This document shows positions 44,489 through 53,050 of a DNA stretch of 64,000 nt, piece by piece. This DNA comes from SZUA-36 sp963759155. GTDB taxonomy: Bacteria > Pseudomonadota > Gammaproteobacteria > Xanthomonadales > SZUA-36. Positions within the stretch are counted from its first letter, which is position 1. Every line of letters starts with the position of its first letter. The notes beneath the pieces are model-generated. The model was given only the letters and a program-made list of their open reading frames with translations, was not told the DNA's origin and searched no databases. The DNA lies in the NCBI GenBank assembly GCA_963759155.1, contig CAVWXX010000005.1:248001-312000 (forward strand), read 5' to 3'. Both the position numbers and the translations under genes were made by a program.

Positions 44489-45958
44489 TCAGTCGGGAAA
44501 CCAGTTGCGATTGTCTCGATCGAGCATCAATGACGATGCGGTTGGCCCCCAGCTTCCGGCCATATAAGATTCAACCGGCTGTTTGGCCTCTTCCCAGCCG
44601 GCAATAATTCCATCGATCCAGCGCCAGGCAAACTCCACTTCGTCACGACGCATGAACAATGCCGGGTTACCCCGGATAACTTCAATCAACAGGCGTTCGT
44701 AGGCATCGGGATAACGGGCGCCGTCGGGATCCGCGAAGCTCAAGTCAAGTGAAACCGGCCTCAGATCAAAACCGCCGGGACCCGGATCTTTCAACATCAG
44801 GCCGAGCTTCACGCCCTCATCAGGCTGCAGGCGAATGCTGAGGCGGTTTGCATTGCGGGTGTCACAGAGCTCCGGAAAAATAGAAAATGGAACCTCTTTG
44901 AACTGGATGACAATTTCCGAGTATTTCTGTTTCAGCCTTTTCCCGGAACGCAGATAAAAAGGCACACCCGACCAACGCCAGTTTTCAATCTGCAACTTGA
45001 GCGCAACAAAAGTCTCTGTTTGACTGGTTTTCCCGTTAAGTTCATCCAGGTAACCATCGACCATCGCCCCGTCAATTGCGCCTGCCCGGTACTGCGCGCG
45101 CACCGTGTGCCGTTTGACCTCGCCGGCACCAATCGGCTTCAGCGCATGCAGCACTTTCATCTTCTCATTTCGCACAGCATTGTGGTCACGATTGATAGGT
45201 GGTTCCATCGCCGTCAGACACAGCAATTGCATCATGTGGTTCTGAGCCATATCCCGCAAAGTGCCAATCTGGTCATAGAACTCAACCCGACCACCCACAC
45301 CCAGATCTTCTGCCACGGTAATTTGAACATGGTCAATATTGCCGCGGTTCCAAAGTGGCTCGAACATTGAGTTGGCAAAACGCAAGGCCAGCAGGTTCTG
45401 AACGGTCTCCTTACCAAGGTAGTGATCAATTCTGAAAATGCTGTCTTCCTGAAAACATTCACCCACCCGGTCATTGATTTCGCAGGCCGAGGCGTAGTCA
45501 TTGCCCACAGGCTTCTCAAGCACGATACGTACGTTATCGTTGATCAGTTTGTTCTGACTAAGACCTTCAGCGATGTCACCGAATAATTTGGGTGCCGTAG
45601 CGAGATAGAAAACACGGATGCGGTCCTCAAAACCCTCCAGCACGGTATTCAAACCCTGCCACTCGGCGGATTTCAACGCATCCGCTTCAACGTATTGCAG
45701 ACGTTCAGAAAAAGACTGCCAGGATTCCGGCGAGTACTCTGTGCCGGAAAGCTTGCTCTCCAGAGACTTGCTCACCATTCCCAAAAACTCATCCTGCGAA
45801 AGATGACTACGGCCAACGGAAATGATCCGGGAACCGGCAGGAAGCTGACCATCCAGGTCACGGTGAAAGAGAGCTGGCATCAGCTTGCGCAGTGCGAGAT
45901 CCCCCGCGCCACCAAAGATAACCAGGTCAAAAATATCTACAGGTATAAATTTCGCCAT
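44489..45958 (-). CDS. zwf: Glucose-6-phosphate 1-dehydrogenase
   Basis: Oxidises glucose 6-phosphate to 6-phosphogluconolactone with NAD(P)+. It has 489 residues with the N-terminal nucleotide fold FGGAGDLALRKLMPAL, the active-site signature RIDHYLGKE near residue 178, EKPVGNDY, and the beta+alpha C-terminal domain. GAGD instead of the more usual GATGDL/GASGDL is a small variation. It is the first gene of the zwf-pgl-edd operon. The 205-base gap upstream to the divergent Gfo/Idh gene contains a long imperfect palindrome; no HexR-type TGTAAT site was seen. Confidence 0.96.
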   Translation of the reverse strand: MAKFIPVDIFDLVIFGGAGDLALRKLMPALFHRDLDGQLPAGSRIISVGRSHLSQDEFLGMVSKSLESKLSGTEYSPESWQSFSERLQYVEADALKSAEWQGLNTVLEGFEDRIRVFYLATAPKLFGDIAEGLSQNKLINDNVRIVLEKPVGNDYASACEINDRVGECFQEDSIFRIDHYLGKETVQNLLALRFANSMFEPLWNRGNIDHVQITVAEDLGVGGRVEFYDQIGTLRDMAQNHMMQLLCLTAMEPPINRDHNAVRNEKMKVLHALKPIGAGEVKRHTVRAQYRAGAIDGAMVDGYLDELNGKTSQTETFVALKLQIENWRWSGVPFYLRSGKRLKQKYSEIVIQFKEVPFSIFPELCDTRNANRLSIRLQPDEGVKLGLMLKDPGPGGFDLRPVSLDLSFADPDGARYPDAYERLLIEVIRGNPALFMRRDEVEFAWRWIDGIIAGWEEAKQPVESYMAGSWGPTASSLMLDRDNRNWFPD

Positions 45959-46002
45959 ATTAAAAGCCTAACAAGTCTACGTGACAACAAGGTTACGGAT
46001 TA

Positions 46003-46037
46003 GGCCACAATTCCAATGACAATGGAACAAGGTGGCC
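46003..46037. promoter_or_regulatory. 35-bp imperfect palindrome in the zwf/oxidoreductase divergent region
   Basis: GGCCAC (46003-46008) and GTGGCC (46032-46037) flank TTCCAATGACAATGGAA (46011-46027), itself almost symmetric about its centre. It lies 45 bases before zwf. It could be an operator for the operon or a leader hairpin. Confidence 0.45.
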
Positions 46038-46163
46038 GTCCCGTCACAGGGTGATAACGGCTCTTCAGGCTTTAAGCAGTGCTGTCCTCATTCGGAATAA
46101 CCCATCAATATCGGGTTTTGGTACTCTATACTTCACCGTACAGCCCAGAAGATGGAGACCGGC

Positions 46164-47297
46164 ATGACGAATGAAAAAAGCAAGCCCACTAAAGCAAATC
46201 CGGTTGATTCCGACCGACGAAATCTTTTGAAGGCAGTCGGAGCCGGTGTCGTGGCAGCTACTTTCAGCGGAGTTAGCCATGCGAATTCAAACCCAACCGC
46301 GGCCAAACCACTGCGTTGGGGTATTGTTGGTACTGGCGGTATCGCCAACAGCATGGCGCCCAGGATTCTTGAGGCAGCGAGCGCTGAGCTTGTCGCGGTA
46401 TCAAGCCGCCGCATGGAATCTGCCAAAAAGTTTGCCGATAAACACGGTGCCTCCCGGGCTTTTGACTCGTGGGCTGACATGCTCAAGTGGGATGGCGTGG
46501 ACGCGATCTATGTCGCCACACCGACCAGTGTCCGCGAAGAAATTTGCGTGACCGCAGCCAATCATGGCAAACATGTGTTGGGTGAGAAGCCTTTTGCAAA
46601 CCTGCCATCACTACAGGCAATCACTTCCGCCTGCAAAGCAAACGGTGTTGGTTTTATGGACGGTACACATTTCGTGCATCACCCCAGAACCGCACTGATT
46701 AAGTCCAGGACAGCGGAAATGGTCGGCTGGCCATGGTCCATCGATTCAGCTTTCCAGTTCAAGCTCTCCGACAAAGAAAACATTCGCTTCAACCCCGTTC
46801 TCGAGCCCTATGGTGCGATTGGTGACGCCGGTTGGTACAACATGCGGGTTGCCGTGGAGTACTCGGCACCGGGCGTTGAGATCAAATCGGTCGAAGCTTT
46901 TCTGCGCCGTGACCCCGATACCGGCGCAGCCGTTAGTGGCAGCGGTGTTATCGTGTTTGATGACGGTTCAACCAACACCTGGAATTGCGGCTTTGAATCC
47001 GGCGCGGGGATCATGGATCTCAGAATCTCCGGTGAGCGAGGCGTTATCAAGCTGGATGATTTCCTTTCGCAACGCCCTCGTGATAAACCCGCAGACTTTG
47101 AGTACCGCCAGAACTGGAACGAAACAGAGTTCGTCGAGGTACCTTCCGTGAAAAGGGAAGCAACGCTCATGTTCGAAGACTTTTCAGCCATGATCGGAAA
47201 TGCTGCCTTGCTGGAAGCCAGCAGAACGGCCAGCGAGCGTACGCAAAAATGGCTGGATGCGATTTGGAACAGCGCCTTGAAAAACGAGGCCGGCTGA
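46164..47297 (+). CDS. Gfo/Idh/MocA-family oxidoreductase with Tat signal
   Basis: A 377-residue protein, from ATG 46164 (GGAG six bases upstream; an ATG 12 bases earlier has no ribosome site). It starts with a twin-arginine signal (DRRNLLKAVGAGVVAA), so it is periplasmic. The NAD(P)-binding fold follows (RWGIVGTGGIANSMAP), then ATPTSVREE, the conserved EKPFANLP of this family, and a C-terminal alpha/beta domain with GDAGWYNMR. Secreted members often hold tightly bound NAD(P) and act on sugars without releasing the cofactor. The substrate is unknown. It is divergent from zwf. Confidence 0.9.
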   Translation: MTNEKSKPTKANPVDSDRRNLLKAVGAGVVAATFSGVSHANSNPTAAKPLRWGIVGTGGIANSMAPRILEAASAELVAVSSRRMESAKKFADKHGASRAFDSWADMLKWDGVDAIYVATPTSVREEICVTAANHGKHVLGEKPFANLPSLQAITSACKANGVGFMDGTHFVHHPRTALIKSRTAEMVGWPWSIDSAFQFKLSDKENIRFNPVLEPYGAIGDAGWYNMRVAVEYSAPGVEIKSVEAFLRRDPDTGAAVSGSGVIVFDDGSTNTWNCGFESGAGIMDLRISGERGVIKLDDFLSQRPRDKPADFEYRQNWNETEFVEVPSVKREATLMFEDFSAMIGNAALLEASRTASERTQKWLDAIWNSALKNEAG

Positions 47298-47314
47298 GCT
47301 CAGTAAGCGGTGCA

Positions 47315-47330
47315 GGCAGCCTTCGCTGCC
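47315..47330. terminator. Hairpin between convergent genes
   Basis: GGCAGC and GCTGCC with loop CTTC, extended by flanking GC pairs, 18 bases after the Gfo/Idh stop. It may end that transcript, though no T run follows. Confidence 0.45.
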
Positions 47331-47381
47331 ACGCACTCCTTTGAAGTTTGTCGCAGAACCGGGCTCCCGCCCCAAAGCCAG

Positions 47382-47403
47382 GAGTGGACATGAATGTCCA
47401 CTC
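47382..47403. repeat. Perfect 10-bp inverted repeat GAGTGGACAT/ATGTCCACTC
   Basis: Two-base loop; followed by GCGACC and then a T-rich run before the FAR stop. The pattern (arm, CATG.ATG core, complementary arm, then CGCGACC) matches the small hairpin module GAGCGACATGGATGTCGC of the composite repeats at 19270 and 60273, with different but complementary arms. Confidence 0.6.
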
Positions 47404-47427
47404 GCGACCTTTGTGAGTTTTTAATAC

Positions 47428-49416
47428 CTACCAGTGAATTCCCTGCATCAGGCTGGCAAAGGCGACCTGTTCCGGTGATGCCTGTTCCTGATCTTCGGAA
47501 ACGCCCTTGGCTGCGGATGAATCCGGAAACATCCGGAATGCGCTGTTCATCACGATCTCGGCTATCTTTGGCGCTACCGCATGCAGGGTTTGAGCAAACA
47601 CACCCATACGCGTGGCGATTCTTTGCGGTTTATAAATAACCGCCTGCCGGATGAACTCAGCCGCCTCGTCCGGTGTGATGGTCGGCACATTATCGTACAT
47701 CTTGGTCGGGGCAATCATGGGTGTCCGCACCAGCGGCATGTTGATCGTCGTGAAGTTGATCCCGGTATCACTGTATTCGGCAGAAGCACAACGCGAAAAC
47801 GCATCCAGCGCCGCCTTGGATGCGACATAGGCTGAAAAACGCGGAGAGTTTGTGAGTACACCAATCGAGGATATATTGATCACATGACCTTTACGGCGGG
47901 CCGACATACCCGGCAATGCGCGCATGATCAGTCTCAGGCTACCAAAGTAATTCAACTGCATGGTACGTTCAAAATCATGGAAGCGGTCATAGGAAAGCGC
48001 GATGGAACGGCGAATGGAGCGTCCGGCGTTGTTGACCAGAACGTCGATAGCGCCGTGGTCTTCCATGATCTGATCGATGAGTTGATCACAGGCATCTAGA
48101 TCGGATATGTCACAGGTATAGCTCCAGGCCTTGCCACCCATTGCTTTGATTTCTGCCAGCGCTTCCGCCAGCTTTTCTTCACCACGGGCAACCAAAATAA
48201 CCTTTGCATGGGCTCTTGCCATCATGGCAGCCACCGCAAGCCCAATACCCGAAGATGCACCGGTTACAACCACGACCCTGTCGCGTACGTGGCCACGCAA
48301 GCTGCGGTCAATGAACAAATCCGGATCAAGATGCCTTTCCCAGTAATCCCATAAGCGCCAGGCGTAATCATCCAGCCGGGGCACCATGATGCCACTGCCT
48401 TTTAGCGCCTTTTCCGTCTCGCGATTGTCAAACTTGGTGGGGTAATTAACAAACTTCATCATATCTGGTGGCAAACCAAGATCTTTCATGACATGCCTGG
48501 TAATCCGCCGCACAGGTGGCAACATCCTCAAACCTGCCGTGATTGTCGATGGGATGTAATTGAATATCCTCGCGTCGATACGCATGGTCATCTGCGGAGC
48601 ATGCGCGGCCCTGGCAAACAGGTTAAGCACTTCACCGATACGTTTCGGTTTGGGGTCAGTCAGATGGAAGCACTGGCCATCAAGCTTTGCCTTGTGTGCA
48701 ATGTAAATCGTTGCATCCACCACGTAGTCGACCGGCACAATATTGATTCGACCGCCTTCCAGGCCCAGGGTCGGCATCCAGGACGGTAGCATTTTGCGCA
48801 TCTTTTGAATGAGCTTGAAGAAATAGTAAGGACCATCAATCTTGTCGATGACACCTGTTTCAGAGTGCCCGACAACAATACCCGGTCGATAAATACGCCA
48901 TGGCATTTTGCATTCACGTCTGACCACGCTTTCAGAATCATGCTTGGTTCGGAAATAAGGGTTATCGAGACCTTGCGCCTCTTCAAACATGTCTTCACGG
49001 AAAATACCCGCGTACAAACCAGCCGCAGCAATCGAACTCATGTGATGAAATCGTTTGGCCTTAATATCAGTGGCCAGGCTCACAACATTCTGAGTGCCCT
49101 CCACATTGACGCGGACCTGACTTTCAGCATCTGCCATCAGGTCGTAAACGGCCGCAAGGTGGAACACATGGTCAATCTTGCCCTCCAGTTCACGTCTTTT
49201 CTTGGCTGGCACACCCAACATGGATTTGGTCAGATCACCGGTGATAGGAATGACACGCTTGGCGTCATCACCCCACTCTTTTCTCAGCGCTTCCAGTTTC
49301 TTTTTTGATCCCTTACGGACCAGGACATAGATGGTGGCGTTTTTCTTTTGCTTTAGTAATTCACCAATCAGGTTGTGACCGATAAAACCGGTCCCACCGG
49401 TAACTAGGTAATTCAT
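47428..49416 (-). CDS. Fatty acyl-CoA reductase, two-domain SDR (alcohol-forming)
   Basis: Reduces acyl-CoA to fatty alcohol for wax esters. It has 662 residues and two NAD(P)H domains. The N-terminal domain (1 to about 370) is of male-sterility/FAR type, with TGGTGFIGHNL, HLAAVYDLMADAE, and YFRTKHDSE (active Tyr and Lys). The C-terminal classical SDR (about 375-620) has VTGASSGIGLAVA, NNAGRSIRRSIALSYDRFHD (shown within limits), and YVASK. The arrangement, length and ending (QVAFASLMQGIHW) match the Marinobacter bifunctional fatty acyl-CoA reductase almost block for block. With the WS/DGAT at the right edge it forms a wax-ester pathway, although the two are 14 kb apart. It is divergent from the acyl-CoA-binding protein gene. 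Confidence 0.94.
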   Translation of the reverse strand: MNYLVTGGTGFIGHNLIGELLKQKKNATIYVLVRKGSKKKLEALRKEWGDDAKRVIPITGDLTKSMLGVPAKKRRELEGKIDHVFHLAAVYDLMADAESQVRVNVEGTQNVVSLATDIKAKRFHHMSSIAAAGLYAGIFREDMFEEAQGLDNPYFRTKHDSESVVRRECKMPWRIYRPGIVVGHSETGVIDKIDGPYYFFKLIQKMRKMLPSWMPTLGLEGGRINIVPVDYVVDATIYIAHKAKLDGQCFHLTDPKPKRIGEVLNLFARAAHAPQMTMRIDARIFNYIPSTITAGLRMLPPVRRITRHVMKDLGLPPDMMKFVNYPTKFDNRETEKALKGSGIMVPRLDDYAWRLWDYWERHLDPDLFIDRSLRGHVRDRVVVVTGASSGIGLAVAAMMARAHAKVILVARGEEKLAEALAEIKAMGGKAWSYTCDISDLDACDQLIDQIMEDHGAIDVLVNNAGRSIRRSIALSYDRFHDFERTMQLNYFGSLRLIMRALPGMSARRKGHVINISSIGVLTNSPRFSAYVASKAALDAFSRCASAEYSDTGINFTTINMPLVRTPMIAPTKMYDNVPTITPDEAAEFIRQAVIYKPQRIATRMGVFAQTLHAVAPKIAEIVMNSAFRMFPDSSAAKGVSEDQEQASPEQVAFASLMQGIHW

Positions 49417-49544
49417 AAATCTTCTCCGATCCCTTCATGCCATGCGTATGCAAGTCGAACAATCTTATCAGATTAGTAAACTTTTCCCATGCTGTTACAA
49501 TTCACTTATCCGTATCAGTATGAACCAGCTTGGAGATTTTTCGC

Positions 49545-49811
49545 ATGACTGAGATCAATTCGCGTTTCGAACAGGCGAGCATTGCCGCCAAATCACTTCC
49601 GGAAAGACCGGATAACGACACGATGCTGAAACTTTACGCGCTCTATAAACAGGGCTCATCAGGTGATGTCTCGGGCAATAAGCCCGGTATGTTTGACTTT
49701 GTTGGTGTGGCGAAATATGAGGCCTGGAAGGGCTTGACGGGTCTTTCTCAGGAAGATGCCATGAACCAGTATATTGAACTGGTCAGCAAGCTTGGTGGTT
49801 CCATCGACTGA
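49545..49811 (+). CDS. Acyl-CoA-binding protein
   Basis: Small four-helix cytoplasmic carrier of long-chain acyl-CoA, 88 residues. Signature residues are YALYKQGSSGDVSG and KYEAWKGLTGLSQEDAM, with the Tyr and Lys that hold the CoA phosphate. ATG 49545 has GGAG nine bases before it; the upstream TTG (49530) is not needed. It is divergent from the acyl-CoA reductase and is followed by a TetR regulator 21 bases downstream. It probably presents acyl-CoA to the reductase or beta-oxidation enzymes. Confidence 0.95.
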   Translation: MTEINSRFEQASIAAKSLPERPDNDTMLKLYALYKQGSSGDVSGNKPGMFDFVGVAKYEAWKGLTGLSQEDAMNQYIELVSKLGGSID

Positions 49812-49832
49812 TGAAAGGCTGAATCACACGCC

Positions 49833-50471
49833 ATGGCGCGCCGCGATACAAGAGAACTGATCCTTGTCACTAGCCTGGCTTTGTTCAACGAATTTGGTGA
49901 GCCCAACGTCAGTACCAACCACATTGCAGACGAAGCAGATATCAGCCCCGGCAATTTGTATTACCACTTTCGAAGCAAGGACGATATTGTCCTGGAGCTG
50001 TTCAAGCTATATTTATTACATGTTCAGCCAACACTGGAACTCGACGCATCCACCACCCAGGAAGCAGAGGACTTGTGGCTGAGATTACATCTGTTTTTTG
50101 AAGCCATGGGTCGGTTCCGTTTCCTTTTTCGCGACCTCAGTGATCTGTACAGTCGCATTCCCAACCTCCGGCAGGCACTCAATGGCCTGCTCCTCAGGCA
50201 ACAAACAGCGCTCTTTAACCTGATTTCAGGCCTGCGAAAAAATGAGGTTATGCAAATCAACGAACAGGATAGCGAAGTGCTGGTTGATAACATGCTACTG
50301 TCCATGACCTACTGGATACCCTTCGCCGAAGTCAGGGGCGACCCCGGTCTTGCCGATGGCAAAGTGCTTTCTGCTTCGGTCGCACGTGTCTTGCACCTGG
50401 TTCTGCCCTACCTGCGTGAACCGGAAGCCGGCCAGGTTCTGGCTCTCGCACATACTTACAAGCGGGTATAA
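49833..50471 (+). CDS. TetR-family transcriptional regulator
   Basis: A 212-residue regulator with an N-terminal helix-turn-helix (ADEADISPGNLYYHFRSKDDIV, recognition around ISPGNLYYHF) and a helical ligand domain. Its place after the acyl-CoA-binding protein gene and beside the acyl-CoA reductase suggests an acyl-CoA or fatty-acid ligand; this is an inference from position. No clear operator was recognised in the 49417-49544 divergent gap. Confidence 0.92.
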   Translation: MARRDTRELILVTSLALFNEFGEPNVSTNHIADEADISPGNLYYHFRSKDDIVLELFKLYLLHVQPTLELDASTTQEAEDLWLRLHLFFEAMGRFRFLFRDLSDLYSRIPNLRQALNGLLLRQQTALFNLISGLRKNEVMQINEQDSEVLVDNMLLSMTYWIPFAEVRGDPGLADGKVLSASVARVLHLVLPYLREPEAGQVLALAHTYKRV

Positions 50472-50529
50472 TGTATCTGTGATTTATGATTAATGAAGGC
50501 TTACAAAACCGGAAACTTAAAGGCTGATC

Positions 50530-50787
50530 ATGAGAGAAAAGTTACAAAACGATATTGATTTGTTGATAGCAGAGCTTGCTAAAATCGAGAACACCGAAGG
50601 ACTGGAAGAACATATCCAGTCATTGGATGCGGCCATTGATCGCCTGCAGAAGGACGCGGACCTTGAGCACAGTGAAGAAATTAGTGAGCAACTGAACCAG
50701 GTCGTGACCAATTTTGAAATCGATCATCCCATCATTCACGGCCTTTTACGCAGCGTCATGAAGACGCTGGGAGATATTGGCATTTAG
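50530..50787 (+). CDS. DUF4404 family small protein
   Basis: An 85-residue acidic, helical protein: MREKLQNDIDLLIAELAKIE, then LEEHIQSLDAAIDRLQ and a C-terminal FEIDHPIIHGLLRSVMKTLGDIGI region typical of DUF4404. It probably forms a coiled coil. Function unknown. It lies 58 bases after the TetR gene on the same strand and is followed by a bidirectional terminator. Confidence 0.85.
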   Translation: MREKLQNDIDLLIAELAKIENTEGLEEHIQSLDAAIDRLQKDADLEHSEEISEQLNQVVTNFEIDHPIIHGLLRSVMKTLGDIGI

Positions 50788-50798
50788 CCGGTGAAAGG

Positions 50799-50817
50799 CT
50801 TGCCCGCTCCGGGCAAG
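50799..50817. terminator. Hairpin between convergent DUF4404 and FadB-type genes
   Basis: CTTGCCCG and CGGGCAAG with a three-base loop, 11 bases after the DUF4404 stop and just outside the FadB-type stop. No T run; placed to serve both genes. Confidence 0.6.
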
Positions 50818-50818
50818 G

Positions 50819-52924
50819 TCAGACATCTGCAAATTTACCACCCTTAAGCGCCAGCTTTTCCAGCAAGGGTGCAGGTTCCCAATAAGCAAATTCATTACCC
50901 AGTGATTCACGGTAGCTGCAAATCTGATCGTAAATTCCCTTAAGCCCGACACGATCAGCGTAGTGCATCGGCCCACCGCGATAAGCGGGGAAGCCATAGC
51001 CATTAATCCAGACCACATCAATATCGCTGGCACGCTGCGCTATACCCTCTTGTAGGATACGTGCACCTTCATTGATCAGTGGGTAGATACACCTGGTCAG
51101 TACTTCTTCATCACTGATCAGACGCTGGTTGATACCCAGCTTGGCAGCCTCGTTCTGAATTAACGTCTGTACCTCCGGATCTGGATACGGTGTACGCGAC
51201 CCCGCTTTGTAGCGATAAACACCTGCGCCGGTCTTTTGCCCGCAGCGACCCATTGCGACCAACTTATCTGCTACCAGGCCAAAGCGCTCGTCCGCGGGGA
51301 AAGTGCCATTTCGCCGCCGTTCCTCACGTATGCTCGCACCGATATCCATGCCCGCGAGGTCACCCATGGCAATGGGTCCCATCGGCATGCCAAATTCATA
51401 AAGCACCCGGTCGATCTGTTCGGGTTTTGCACCTTCGAGCAACAGAAAACCTGCTTCCCGGATGTAACTCTCCAACATACGGTTTCCGATAAAGCCATAA
51501 CAAACGCCACTGACCACACCCACTTTGCCAATCCGCCTGGCGAGTTTCATCACGGTAGCCATCACGTCAGGTGCAGTTTCCGCACCGTGCACCACTTCCA
51601 GCAAACGCATGATATTGGCAGGACTGAAGAAATGCATACCCACCACATCCTGCGGGCGTGAAGTCACCTGCGCAATTTCATCAAGATCCAGGTAGGAAGT
51701 ATTACTCGCGAGGATGGTTCCCGGCTTACAGACTCCATCCAGACGTTTGAAAATCTCTTTTTTCACGGCCATATTTTCAAACACGGCTTCAATGACCAGA
51801 TCCACATCTGCAAGGTCTTTGTAATTTGTGACCGGTATGAATAACTGCATCAGGGTTTCGAGTTGCGACAGACTCATGCGACCTTTTTCAACACCCCGCA
51901 TGTAGTTAGCACGCACCACATCCAAACCCCGTTCAATCGCCATGACACTGACATCAACCATATAAACCGGAATGCCCTTGTTGGCAAAGTTCATCGCTAT
52001 CCCGCCCCCCATGGTGCCGGCACCAATCATGGCCACACTTTCGATGCGCCGCAGTGGCGTGTCTTTTGCCAGACCTGCGACCCTGGCAGCCTGTCGCTCG
52101 GCGAAAAAGACGTGTCTTAGAGCCACCGACTCTGGAGATTGCATGCACTCGATAAACAGTTCACGCTCGCGCTTTATACCCTTTTCAAAAGGCAATTCCG
52201 CGGCGGCCTGGACGGCAGAGATGATACGTTCAGGCGCAAAAAAGCCCCGCGTTTTACGCGCATTGGCCGCCCTGAATTCTTCGTAATAGCTTTCCGGTAT
52301 TGATTCCGGATCGATCTTTATGTCGCTCAAACGGCGTAAAGGCGCACCTTTATCCAACATTTTTTTGGCAAAGGTGATTGCCTCACTCAAAAGGTCATCT
52401 TCTACCACATGATCAATAACGCCAAGTTTCATCGCCTTTTCAGCCCCAACCGGGTCGCCGGACATGATCATCGGAAGTGCGGCCTGCACACCGATTAAAC
52501 GTGGCAACCGCTGGGTGCCACCGGCACCCGGTAGAAGGCCGAGCTTAACTTCGGGGAGACCGACCTTCGCATCAGTTCTTGCGACGCGATAGTGACAGCC
52601 CAGTGCGATTTCGAAACCACCGCCGAGCGCCGTGCCATGAATGGCTGCCACAAGCGGTTTCGGGCTGGCTTCGAGAGCTGCCACGACTTGAGGTAAGTAA
52701 GGTTCCATCGGCGGCAAACCAAACTCGCGTATATCGGCACCCGCAATAAACGTTCGGCCGGCGCAAATAAGTACAACGGCTTCAACAGTTTTGTCATCGA
52801 TCGCAAGCTGTAGCTGTTTCATGATGCCCTGGCGTACGATTTGCGAAAGCGCATTTACCGGTGGAGAGTTGATCTCGATAACAGCGATGCGCCCTTGTGC
52901 TGACAAATTTACAAATTCGCTCAT
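50819..52924 (-). CDS. Multifunctional enoyl-CoA hydratase/3-hydroxyacyl-CoA dehydrogenase
   Basis: Beta-oxidation enzyme of 701 residues from ATG 52924 (the longer frame to 52975 lacks a good start). The N-terminal crotonase domain (about 1-190) has AGADIREF, GTALGGGFEIALGCHYRVA and LPEVKLGLLPGAGGTQRL. The middle carries the NAD-binding VAMIGAGTMGGGIAMNFANKG at about 300 (motif GAGTMGGGIA) and SNTSYLDLDEIA. Two C-terminal HAD domains include GFIGNRM and GYGFPAYRGGPM. It resembles the peroxisomal/FadJ-like type rather than FadB, and no thiolase gene is adjacent. It is divergent from the acyl-CoA dehydrogenase gene. Confidence 0.94.
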   Translation of the reverse strand: MSEFVNLSAQGRIAVIEINSPPVNALSQIVRQGIMKQLQLAIDDKTVEAVVLICAGRTFIAGADIREFGLPPMEPYLPQVVAALEASPKPLVAAIHGTALGGGFEIALGCHYRVARTDAKVGLPEVKLGLLPGAGGTQRLPRLIGVQAALPMIMSGDPVGAEKAMKLGVIDHVVEDDLLSEAITFAKKMLDKGAPLRRLSDIKIDPESIPESYYEEFRAANARKTRGFFAPERIISAVQAAAELPFEKGIKRERELFIECMQSPESVALRHVFFAERQAARVAGLAKDTPLRRIESVAMIGAGTMGGGIAMNFANKGIPVYMVDVSVMAIERGLDVVRANYMRGVEKGRMSLSQLETLMQLFIPVTNYKDLADVDLVIEAVFENMAVKKEIFKRLDGVCKPGTILASNTSYLDLDEIAQVTSRPQDVVGMHFFSPANIMRLLEVVHGAETAPDVMATVMKLARRIGKVGVVSGVCYGFIGNRMLESYIREAGFLLLEGAKPEQIDRVLYEFGMPMGPIAMGDLAGMDIGASIREERRRNGTFPADERFGLVADKLVAMGRCGQKTGAGVYRYKAGSRTPYPDPEVQTLIQNEAAKLGINQRLISDEEVLTRCIYPLINEGARILQEGIAQRASDIDVVWINGYGFPAYRGGPMHYADRVGLKGIYDQICSYRESLGNEFAYWEPAPLLEKLALKGGKFADV

Positions 52925-53050
52925 ATCGACTGTCCCGTTTATCGGCCTGGGTGATAAGCCCTGTATTCTAACCAATTAACCTGAGGTCAGTTTCTTTTGC
53001 GGCTTCGGTTATCATGTTTGATTCAGTGACAGGTAAAACAGGAATTACTT

